Shown piece after piece: positions 55,146 to 64,000 of a DNA stretch of 64,000 bases. Source of the stretch: Nicotiana tabacum. Taxonomy: Eukaryota > Streptophyta > Magnoliopsida > Solanales > Solanaceae. Every line of letters begins with the position of its first letter. Positions within the stretch are counted from its first letter, which is position 1. The translations under genes and the position numbers were made by a program. The stretch lies in assembly GCF_000715075.1 (NCBI RefSeq), contig NC_134089.1, forward strand, positions 106,709,157 through 106,773,156, given 5' to 3'. Under the pieces are notes generated by a model that searched no databases, had not been told where the DNA came from, and worked only from the letters and a program-made list of their open reading frames with translations.

Positions 55146-56049
55146 TAGATTGACGGAAAAGATCCGTATTTTGCGAAGAATTGGGCACCTATTTATCCCC
55201 AGCAAGTGAAGACATCAGAAAGTTTGATCGACACAAATAGACTGGGTTGATTAATCCGGAATGCACAACATGATCATTGGAATCGGTTGTATCACCCAGA
55301 TAAGTTCATTTTTTTTGTTCAGAAAGATTTTCTCATTTTTCTATCTTTTCATTTCGTTGTTTAAAAGAATTTTTCTAGAAATTTATGTTTTAAGGAAGGT
55401 CTTTCAGAGCTTACTACCAGTTGCCAAAATGGTACAACATAAAAAGTGAAAAGGTCAGGCAAGAGACAAGGCAATAAGGCAAAAGACGTGGGTTGCTAGG
55501 CCGAATAATACTGTCCTAAAATGGCAAGGAAAGTACGGGGAAGAGCCGGAAAAAAAAATGTTGAGGAAATTGTAAGCCTAGTTCCAAGACGATCCCCAGA
55601 GTACTCCGACCGAATATCGACCAAGCTACGAGGTGGTCGGACAACACAGAAGGGGAAGGGAAGAAGGGAAAATTCATCTTCGGCAAAATAACCTCCAGAA
55701 ATTTTTGAGATACAAAATGGTGAAGGGATAAATGGAAAAACCATCCCCAGCAGAATGTTATCCCCAGCAAATAACATCATCCCCAACAAGTTTTGAGAAC
55801 GCCGAACAAGAATAAGGGAAAGGGAACAATCATCCCCATCAGGAGTGACATGACCATTCGCCATATTTCAAAAAAAAAAAAAAAAAAAAACTAACTAAAT
55901 TTTCTTTGATTTGAACAGGAAAATAAAGTGTTGATGATGGCCTAAAAATACGCCATAAGAGAGATCGCCAGAATTGGGGCATAAAATTTTCTGCCACAAG
56001 TGGAAATTTTCTCGGAGAATAGAGGAAACAAATTCAAATTATTCTTTAC

Positions 56050-57395
56050 CAATTAGGCACCCACCAGTATAATGCGGGAATACATTTCTGTCTTTTCATT
56101 TCATGTTCTAGGTCACCCACCAGTAAAATGCGGGAATACATTTAAGTTCTAGGTCGCCCACCAGTATAATGCGGGAATACATTCAGTTCTAGGTCGCCCA
56201 CCAGTAGAATGCGGGAATACATTTCAGTTCTAGGTCGCCCACCAGTAAAATGCGGGAATACATTCATGTTCTAGGTCGCCCACCAGTAAAATGCGGGAAT
56301 ACTTTCTGTTCATTTCATGTTCTAGGTCGCCCACCAGTAAAATGCGGGAATACATTTAAGTTCTAGGTCGCCCACCAGTAAAATGCGGGAATATATTTAA
56401 GTTCTAGGTCGCCCACCAGTAAAATGCGGGAATACATTTCAGTTCTAGGTCGCCCACCAGTATAATGCGGGAATACATTTCAGTTCTAGGTCGCCCACTA
56501 GTATAATGAGGGAATACATTTTGTCTGTTCATTCCATATTCTAGGTCGCCCACCAGTATAATGCGGGCATACATTTCAGTTTTCCATTTCTAGGTCACCC
56601 ACCAGTATAATGCGGGTATACATTTATGTTTTCATTTCATGTTCTAGGTCGCCCACCAGTATAATACGGGTATGCATTTATCTTTTCATTTCATGTTCTA
56701 GGTCGCCCACCAGTATAATGCGGGAATACATTTCAGTTCTAGGTCGCCCACCAGTATAATGCGGGAATACATTTAGGTTCTAGGTCGCCCACCAGTATAA
56801 TGCGGGAATACTTTTAAGTTCTAGGTCACCCACCAGTATAATGCGGGAATACTTTTCTGTTCTAGGTCGCCCACCAGTATAATGCGGGCATACATTTCAG
56901 TTTTCCATTTCTAGGTCACCCACCAGTATAATGCGGGTATACATTTATGTTTTCATTTCATGTTCTAGGTCGCCCACAAGTATAATGCGGGAATACATTT
57001 AGGTTCTAGGTCGCCCACCAGTATAATGCGGGAATACTTTTAAGTTCTAGGTCACCCACCAGTATAATGCGGGAATACTTTTCTGTTCTAGGTCGCCCAC
57101 CAGTATAATGCGGGCATACATTTCAGTTTTCCATTTCTAGGTCACCCACCAGTATAATGCGGGTATACATTTATGTTTTCATTTCATGTTCTAGGTCGCC
57201 CACAAGTATAATGCGGGAATACATTTAGGTTCTAGGTCGCCCACCAGTATAATGCGGGAATACTTTTAAGTTCTAGGTCACCCACCAGTATAATGCGGGA
57301 ATACTTTTCTGTTCTAGGTCGCCCACCAGTAAAATGCGGGAATACATTTCAGTTCTAGGTCGTCCACCAGTATAATGCGGGCATACATTTCATAA
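56050..57395 (+). repeat. Tandem repeat array in the 3' region of B (about 30 copies)
   Basis: The monomer is about 38-42 bp with core GCCCACCAGTATAATGCGGG, then AATACATTT and a variable TTCTAGGTC linker; some units carry a longer linker (to about 54 bp). I counted about 30 cores. Five consecutive monomers starting near 56870 recur starting near 57096, a higher-order unit of about 226 bp. Confidence 0.93.
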
Positions 57396-57770
57396 TTTTG
57401 CATTGAAGCAACTTTTTAGTCTTGTATTACAGAGTTTGGAATCAGTAACCCCACCAGAAGGCGGAAGGTTACAACAGGAATCCCCAGCAATAAACAATAA
57501 AATTCCCCAGCACCGGGAAGCAGAAGGTTGCAATAAGGGGTCCCAGCATAAACTCAAGTCCATGTGTCAAAAGGAAGAAAAGCATCGGAAGAAAAGCACC
57601 GAAAGAAATGCAAGCAGACAAGGAAGCAAGGCAACAAAAATAAATTGTACTCTAGCCTAGCTTCTTGTTTTTTAAGCACGGTGTAACAAGGAGATCGGTA
57701 AGCAATAATAATAGCATGCAACAACAGTAACATTGCAGTCCAACGGTAGTCCCAGCTACCAAAATTTCCC

Positions 57771-57819
57771 GAACTACATTGACCTGATTCCTGTTTAGCC
57801 CAGGATATGTAGGAAACCT
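57771..57819 (+). promoter_or_regulatory. Recurrent hairpin SL1, copy B4 (upstream of the PPT)
   Basis: The outer stem CTACA/TGTAG (57774-57778 with 57808-57812) encloses the inner stem TCCTG/CAGGA (57789-57793 with 57801-57805). Both outer arms carry compensating changes compared with copies 1 to 3. Confidence 0.8.
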
Positions 57820-57930
57820 TTGAAGCAAAGGTTCGGTCAAATCTTTTTCAAAAAAAATGCTTCAACGGAGTACGCGAATGGGCAAAAATCGCTCGCTTTA
57901 TCTTTGCACGAAAACCCTTCGTGTATCCGG

Positions 57931-57945
57931 GCAAAGAGGGGCAGC
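57931..57945 (+). promoter_or_regulatory. Polypurine tract of element B
   Basis: GCAAAGAGGGGCAGC immediately precedes the 3' LTR start TGTAAGCACG. The core AAAGAGGGG is identical in A. Confidence 0.87.
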
Positions 57946-60900
57946 TGTAAGCACGTGATTTTTGCCCTATATGAGAATTACTCCCAAAAAATTCAAAAAT
58001 AAAATGATTTTTCTTGGTGTGCCATTTTGTGATATTTTGTGACATTTTGAATAATTATTTGTATTTGTCTGTGCGTGTTTATTTGATAAATTAATAAAAA
58101 ATACAAAAATATGTCGCATTTTGCATGTAGGATTTAATTCTATAGTTGTTAGTAATTAAATTTGTTTTACAAAAATTTAAAAATTACAAAAATAAGCATC
58201 GTTTGCATTTTTAGCATTTAATGTCCAAATATACAATTTTATGCTTAATTAATACTTAATTGTGCGTTAATTGTTATTGGGAGTTAATTTGCGCTTTTAT
58301 AACTTAATTTAATTCTTAATAATAGTTTAAGTATTTTTATAATTTAGTTTTAGAGAAATAAAAGAAGAAAAGAAAGCAAAAATATAAAGAAAGTCGGAAT
58401 TAGGCCTCTTCTTCAATTTCAAGCCACAAGCCCAAAAAATGGCCCAATCTTCCCTACGACCCAGTCCATTTCGAACTGGGTCGACCCAGTCCATAACCCA
58501 AAAGACTCAAACCCCATTTGTCTTTCATTTTTACAAAACAAAAACAAAACAAAAAAAAAAGAAAGAAAAAACCCTAAAAGACCTAAGTCATCCGCCCCCC
58601 CCCCCCACCTTTGCTTCTTCTTCTCCAAGTTTCTCCCTAGCATCAATGGCTTCCCTTCCATCCTCCTCACTGCACACACACACATGTCGTCTCCAAGATG
58701 CCCTCCCATGAACAACCTCAGAAACCATGAACGACCTCAAAAACCACCAACGCGACTTCATCCTTCTCGCCGTGTCGCGTCGTTTTTTTACTGTTGCTGC
58801 ACCCTTTTCTCGACACATCTGCTGCTTCAGTGATTGCCATGGCCGTGCTTTAGTTCCTGGACAACTACGCAGTCGATGCCTTGTCGCCGCTACAGCTCCG
58901 CTCGTTGCCATGGCTGCTGTCGCGACTGCGTCTTCTCTTCGTCGCCGGTTGTCGCAGCTACTCCCTCCATCGTGCTGCTGCCGATGCTGCTGCTTCTGTT
59001 TCAATCAAATGACCAAACGAACACAGCCATGGACGAGCTTCGACGTCGACCATGTCGTCGTCCATGGCTGTCCGCGACGTGTTGCTGCCTTCGCTGCCGG
59101 ATTGCTGCTGCCGATGCCGTGTTGCCGCTGCTGCTGCCACTGCTGCCCGTTTTCTTCTTCGCAGCTGCTCCATCGCGGCTGACCATGGACGAGCTTGCTC
59201 GTCGCTGCTGCGTTTTCTTCATCTTTCACTGATGCTTGTTGCTTCGTCGTCTTCAAGTCCGTTTATGTCCAAGTTTCGTTGGTTTCGTTTAGAGTTCGTT
59301 CGATGTTCGTCATTGGTCATTTACGGTTAGTTGTTCTAAGTTTATTTTCATCCATAATTTGTTTGATATTTTCAGATTTGAAATTAGTATAAGTTTGTTT
59401 CATTTTTCATATTTATTTTTAGATAAAAATGGTTAGTTTAATTATATTGTTGATAGATTTGAATTGAAGATTCAATTAAATTATTTTTTCAGTTTGAGAA
59501 GATTTAGTTTTAATATAGAAAAGTGTTAGCTTAAATCGTTTAAATCCGTTGATTGTTGTTAATATAGATTTAATTCGTGTTTCATCTTGTTTGAAGTTCG
59601 TTTTTAATTCAGTGATTTAATGTGAAGTTATGTTTTGGTTTTAATTTTTGGATCATGCATATTTGTTATAATTTTGTTGGATTTAATTTAAAAAAGATTA
59701 ATTGATTATTTGAAGATTAGTAATTTGAATATGTTTATTTGTTTTGTTTAAGTTTAATTCGAAGTTGAATAAAGCTTGTTTGTTATTGTTGTTAAAGTAG
59801 ATTCATTCATGTTCCTACTTTGTTTGGATGATCTTGAATCCGAATTTTATATAGTTTGATTTCTTGTTTACCATTTATGATTATTGCTTGAATTGTTCTC
59901 ATAATCTTGTTTAAAGTTTAATATAAGAATTGTTTGTTGTAATGTTGTTAGAGTTGATGTTAAGTTCAATATTATTGAATTTAAGAATCTGAATATACTT
60001 GTTTGATTGTTGTTGTTGTTTAAATCCGAAAAATAGGTTTGTTGTTGCCAAAAATATTGTTCAATCAAATTTTGGTTGTTCTTGGTTGTTCAATTTATGT
60101 TCATATGATTTGTTGTTGAAATGTTGTTAAAATCATGTTCATGTGATATTGTTGTTATGATGTTCATCCATGTTCATATTGTTGTTTGAACATTGTTAGA
60201 AATTGATCATATTGACTATATTTTGGTTATGTTTGATTAAATGATGTGTTATAGCTGATGGGTAGTTTGGTAAATTTGTAATACGATCAGGGGTAGTTTG
60301 GTAATTTCAGTAAGGTTGGAAGGGGTAGTTTAGGAATTGTACATTTTGAAATTGTTTATTTGAAGCATGGGGGACAAAATGAAATGGGGTGGGTTGTGAT
60401 ATGATTATTTAATATAAAGGGGGGACAAGATTTAAATTAAAGGGGAATCTTGCATTATTTTAAATAAAGCATGGGGGACAAAATATAATGGGGTGGTGTG
60501 ATATATTTATTTAATGTAATGGGGATGAGTGGGAAGATAATGGGTTTGGTAGAGAAAGGGATTGATTTGAATTGATTTATGGGATGGGATATATATATGT
60601 GAAGTCTTGAACATAAGAAAAAAAAATACAGACAGAAAAAAAAGAGATTGAAAAAAAAAGCTGAACATTTATTCCGAAAAAAAAAAAACATTGAAACTCT
60701 CAAGAAAAGAAAAAACATACAAAGAAAAAAAATTTGAAAATTAGAAGAGAAAGTAGTACACACCTGAGAAATATTCTGGTATACAGGTGTAGAAATTAAG
60801 GGTTGAAGATTAACTAGCCTTTCAAAAATCTGAAAATTTCCTTTGATTTCTGTCCATTATTTTCGGCATTCCTGGATTTTATTTTGAATTTTTCAAAGCT

Positions 60901-62452
60901 GTCACTGGGATTTTCGTTGACTGGTTATTGCTGGTTATTGTTGCTGTTGCTGTGTTACGTATTACGTTGCTGACTTTCTTCTTCTTATATTGACAATATC
61001 AGGTACACAACTGTAATTTTGACATTTTGTAAGCTGAAATGAAGAATGGAGTGTTAAATTTTTAATTTAGTTTAATTTAATTTTTGTATTGTATTTAGGT
61101 TATTCATGTATTATTATTCTGTAAATCACTGTCATCGGCATAACTAGGCATATTATAGCGACATATTAAATAACGCCTTTACCAGATTATTAGGAAATAT
61201 ATTTAAGCCTGATTATTAATTAAAACTGTTTAATAAAAAAAATAGAAGAAATAACGTAAAAATGGCGTTATTGAATCAGTTTGGCAAAAAATTAACTAAG
61301 TTCCTTATGCAGAAGGTTTTTCATCAACGATAAGTTAATCCGAATCATGTAGTTAATTTCAGTTATAACATGAATTAGTTTGCAAACAAGTATTAGGACA
61401 TGATGAATTAAAACAAAGTTAGTTAATGTTAAATTGTTTAAATTTTTAGAAATATGATTTAGTACTCAAGTTTTTATTTTTATTTCTTTCAATTTTCAGT
61501 ATTTGCAAATAATTAGTTTCAATAAGCTTAAGTCTTACTAATAATTTGAATTTTAATCCAACTATGGGATAATTAGTTTTTTTTATTTTTATTTTTTTTA
61601 CTTTCCGATAATTCCATGTTGTATCTATGATTATAATTTTATTATTTTCTGCTAATATTTGTTTTTCCCTTCTATTTAATATGTCATTTTCAAGAATGTA
61701 GATATTGATTTTATATTTATAAAAAACTTAGTAATAATAAAAAGGTAGTCATTAGGGATACTATTAAAGGAGTTCGCTAAAAATAAATAGATGTAAATAA
61801 TACAAATGTATAGGATTCTCCATTCTCATTTATTTATTTAATTATTAAAAAAAATTACTTAGAATTAGGGATGGATTGTTTAGTGAATTTCACTTCCTTC
61901 CCCAAAGATGATGACGCGTTAGACTCTTTAGGCGCGATTTAATTAATTTTACCTTCTTAAACTCGGATGCGCATTTCATGCGACCCAAATCTAAATCCTA
62001 AAACATCAAATAAAATATGTTTCGTATTGTGGGTGCATTTCATGTGACACAATCCAAAGATATGTTTTAAGCGATGTTCACATTCCTAAAAAAATAATAA
62101 TTATAATAATAAAGCGGTAAAAAGATAAAATTTGCACATGGTTCATAATTGTATTAAAAATCAGATAAATAAGCCGAATATAACAGTTGAGCGACCGTGC
62201 TAGAACCACGGAACTCGGGAATGCCTAACACCTTCTCCCGGGTTAACAGAATTCCTTATCCGGATTTCTGGTACGCAGACTGTAATATAGAGTCATTCTT
62301 TTCCTCGATTCGGGATTAAAATTGGTGACTTGGGACACCCTAAATCTCCCAAGTGGCGACTCTGAAATAATTAAACCAATCCCGTTTCGACTGTCCTTTA
62401 ATTGGAAAAAACTCCTTGTACCCTCGCGGGGGCGGAAAAAGGAGGTGTGACA
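57946..62452 (+). repeat. 3' LTR of element B (4507 bp)
   Basis: It is nearly identical to 38702-43209, with only scattered differences seen by eye (for example TTTGTTTGTG against TTTGTCTGTG near the start, and different homopolymer lengths). It includes the TATA box near 60590, the palindrome at 58475 and the U5 hairpin at 62328-62364. It ends GGTGTGACA, followed by gctct and then element D. Confidence 0.97.
62328..62364 (+). promoter_or_regulatory. U5 hairpin with internal PBS-like 11-mer (B, 3' LTR)
   Basis: The sequence matches 43084-43121, with TGGCGACTCTG at 62354-62364. Confidence 0.75.
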
Positions 62453-62457
62453 GCTCT
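62453..62457. other. Non-duplicated right junction of element B (gctct)
   Basis: A target duplication of cttat (38697-38701) was expected here. Instead the bases equal the first five after the 5' LTR (gctc spacer plus t). Element D resumes at 62458, in register with its left part. Confidence 0.85.
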
Positions 62458-62640
62458 GCAGCCAGGGAAGCAAGGATGCAGCAGTACTTGGAAAAGGTAC
62501 GGGAATTGATAAAACAATTTCAAAATTGGAAAGTTATACAAATACCAAGGGACGAAAATCTTGAAGCAGACGCCCTAGCTAATCTCGCATCTGCGGCTGA
62601 TGTGGCAAGTGATGCAAACGCCTCAGTTATACATTTATCT
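62458..62640 (+). pseudogene. Archaeal-type RNase H of element D, second part
   Basis: AAREARMQQYL, WKVIQIPRDENLEADALANLAS is the C-terminal half of the domain whose first half ends at 38701. The final catalytic Asp (EADALA) is present. The open frame runs on into integrase without a break. Confidence 0.9.
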
Positions 62641-63954
62641 CATTCAGTTCTTGATCCTGATGTAAATGAGGTAAATTTTAATAATCTAAACTGGGATTGG
62701 AGGAACGAAATTGTTGTTTTTTTGCAGTATGGTACCGTCCCTGATGACAAGAAAAAAGCTTATGCGCTTCGAATAAAGGCTGCTCGGTACTGCTTAAAAC
62801 AAGGCAATCTATATCGTAAAATGTTCGGTGGTCCCTTAGCAAGGTGCCTTGGACCTTCGCAAATAGAGTATGTAATGAGAGAAATACACGAGGGACATTG
62901 CGGGAATCACACAGGTGGAAGATCACTGGTAAGAACCTTAATTAGGGCAGGTTATTACTGGCCTAAAATGGAAGAAGAAGCAGAAAGTTTCGTGGCCAAA
63001 TGTGATAAATGTCAAAGGTACAATGATAATATGCATAGACCTACGGAGTTATTACATCTGGTCATTGCGCCGTGGCCATTTATGAAATGGGGGATGTATA
63101 TCATGGGTCCATTACCACAAGCAAAAGGACAGGTAAAGTTTCTGCTTGTTCTTACTGATTATTTTACTAAATGGGTAGAGGCAGGAGCATTCAAACAGGT
63201 GCGAGAAAAGGAAGTTAGAGATTTTATTTGGCGGAATACCATATGTCGATTCGGCGTACCAAAGGAGATCGTATGTGATAATGGCCCTCAATTTATAGGA
63301 GCTCAAATTACGGAATTCTTTCAAAGTTGGCAAATTAAAAGGATTACGTCTACGCCTTATCATCCGGTGGGTAATGGGCAAGCAGAATCAACAAATAGAG
63401 TCATTATCAACAATTTAAAGAAATGATTAGAAGAGTCAAAAGGGAATTGGCTAGAAGTGCTACCTGGTGTTTTATGGACATATCGTACAACGGCGAAAAC
63501 AAGTACGGGAGAAACACTGTTTTCATTGGTTTATGGAACTGAAGCTTTAATTCCAGTTGAGATAGGAGAACCGAGTACACGATCCACACAGGCGACACAA
63601 GAATATAATGACGAGGAGATGCGGGTCAATCTAGATTTACTCGAAGCAAGGAGAGAAGCTGCACTAATAAGAATGGCAGCACAGAAGCGGGTCATAAAAC
63701 GATACTACAATAGAAAAGCACGCCTCAGGTTTTTCAAAATTGGGGACTTCATCCTTAAAAGGGGTTTTCAATCTACAAAGGCAGCTAACACATGAAAATT
63801 AAGTCCAACATGGGAAGGACCCTACAGAGTTCATGATGTTGCAGGAAAATGAGCATATGAACTGGAAACAATGGATGGCAAGACTATATTCACATTAGAA
63901 TGTTATTCATTTGCAAAGATACTATTTCTAAGGAAAACCCATGGTCAGGTATAA
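62641..63954 (+). pseudogene. Integrase of element D
   Basis: The zinc region is intact (EIHEGHCGNHTGG, KCDKCQRY). In the catalytic core the first Asp is replaced by Tyr (WGMYIMG where B has WGMDVIG), while VCDNGPQF and the Glu of GQAESTNR are kept. Stops in the same frame lie at 63424-63426 (TGA, likely from CGA), 63793-63795 and 63850-63852. The C-terminal block TWEGPYRVHDVAGK is readable. The natural stop is TAA at 63952-63954. The enzyme is inactive. Confidence 0.9.
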
Positions 63955-64000
63955 CCATTTTAAATTTCATTTTTGAATTATTAAAATTTTACTAACGATT
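63955..64000 (+). other. Start of the 3' untranslated region of element D
   Basis: This is AT-rich sequence after the polyprotein stop. No PPT or LTR start is visible before the window ends. Confidence 0.6.

Larger units (their letters stand above)
54318..57930 (+). other. 3' region of element B between pol and PPT (3.6 kb, untranslated)
   Basis: It contains SL1 copy B3, A-rich runs, hairpin set SL2, five perfect TCCCCAGCA 9-mers (55196, 55744, 55760, 57481, 57504), the 30-copy tandem array and SL1 copy B4. Small frames at 55261-55449, 55496-55864 and 57403-57660 show no conserved features and are not supported as genes. Blocks around SL1 and SL2 align with A; the arrays in between have diverged. 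Confidence 0.8.
38702..62452 (+). mobile_element. Element B: young, nearly intact Ogre-type Ty3/gypsy retrotransposon (23.75 kb)
   Basis: LTRs of 4508 and 4507 bp start TGTAAGCACG and end GGTGTGACA and look almost identical by eye, indicating recent insertion. Internal order is PBS, leader, ORF1 (intact), gag-protease (two one-base losses), intron, pol (intact, 1158 codons after the acceptor), 3' region with hairpins and a 30-copy tandem array, PPT. It lies inside the archaeal-type RNase H of D. The expected 5-bp target duplication is missing: the left flank reads cttat and the right flank gctct. The family is the same as A but a distinct subfamily, judging by U3, the leader and the 3' repeats. 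Confidence 0.97.
34025..64000 (+). mobile_element. Element D: degenerate Ty3/gypsy Tat-lineage retrotransposon, interrupted by element B
   Basis: 5' LTR, PBS, gag, protease, RT and the start of RNase H run from about 34025 to 38701. After element B the RNase H and integrase continue at 62458-63954. Gag, protease and RT share one frame broken by stops, many of them explicable as C-to-T changes (for example CGA to TGA at 35893). The polyprotein stop is TAA at 63952-63954; the PPT and 3' LTR are not seen and presumably start just beyond the window. The start at 34025 is tentative. D is related to C but carries a different PBS. Confidence 0.88.

Noticed and set aside
55496..55864. Minus-strand ORF of 122 codons in the 3' region of B
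   Set aside because: No conserved motif, and the sequence is dominated by CCCCAGCA-type words that account for its composition.
56050..57395. Regularly repeated short units resembling a CRISPR array
   Set aside because: The context is a plant retrotransposon. The parts between the cores are themselves repeats with small variations, not unique spacers, and no cas genes exist here.
38702..62452. Structural variants of element B such as an internal deletion or recombinant with A
   Set aside because: The two LTRs of B agree with each other and differ from A throughout, and the internal region is collinear with A, so I see no sign of a chimera.

Overview
The window is plant nuclear DNA made almost entirely of nested Ty3/gypsy LTR retrotransposons of the Tat lineage. 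I see no convincing host gene, tRNA gene, rRNA gene or CRISPR array. The very long LTRs (4.1-4.5 kb), an extra ORF1 upstream of gag, a tRNA-Arg-type primer binding site and tandem repeats between integrase and the 3' LTR are the hallmarks of Ogre-type elements. The repertoire suggests a large-genome eudicot; a Solanaceae (Nicotiana-like) origin is my inference and is not proven by the sequence.

Layout. Element C (minus strand, old, full of in-frame stops) occupies 1-5579 and 32234-32956; its 3' end lies left of the window. Element A (minus strand, Ogre-type, 5580-32233) inserted near the gag start of C, with near-identical 5-bp target duplications (gaaag/aaaag). The 3' LTR of A is itself split by a solo LTR, S (plus strand, 6596-10866), flanked by a perfect catac duplication. 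After about 1 kb of unassigned AT-rich DNA (32957-34024) comes element D (plus strand, old, about 34025 to beyond 64000). The archaeal-type RNase H of D is split by element B (plus strand, Ogre-type, 38702-62452), which is young, with 4508/4507-bp LTRs that look nearly identical.

In A and B the order is LTR, PBS, long leader, ORF1 (globular domain plus coiled coil), gag-protease with a G-patch-like tail, a short intron, RT with two RNase H domains and integrase, a long repeat-rich 3' region, PPT and LTR. B has an intact pol and ORF1 but two one-base losses in C runs in gag. A has an intact ORF1, and gag-pol broken by three stops and one frameshift.

Most notable observations: (1) a hairpin family with a fixed outer stem and a covarying inner stem, found at four equivalent non-coding junctions of both A and B; (2) the right end of B keeps the 4-nt LTR-PBS spacer and has no target duplication, suggesting integrase-independent capture of unprocessed cDNA, with S and A in the same window as normal controls; (3) a pro/RT intron supported by frame and splice sites in both copies; (4) a conserved hairpin plus an 11-nt PBS copy inside U5 of all five Ogre-type LTRs; (5) anti-PBS 9-mers in the 3' region; (6) covarying hairpin arrays and evolving tandem arrays downstream of integrase.
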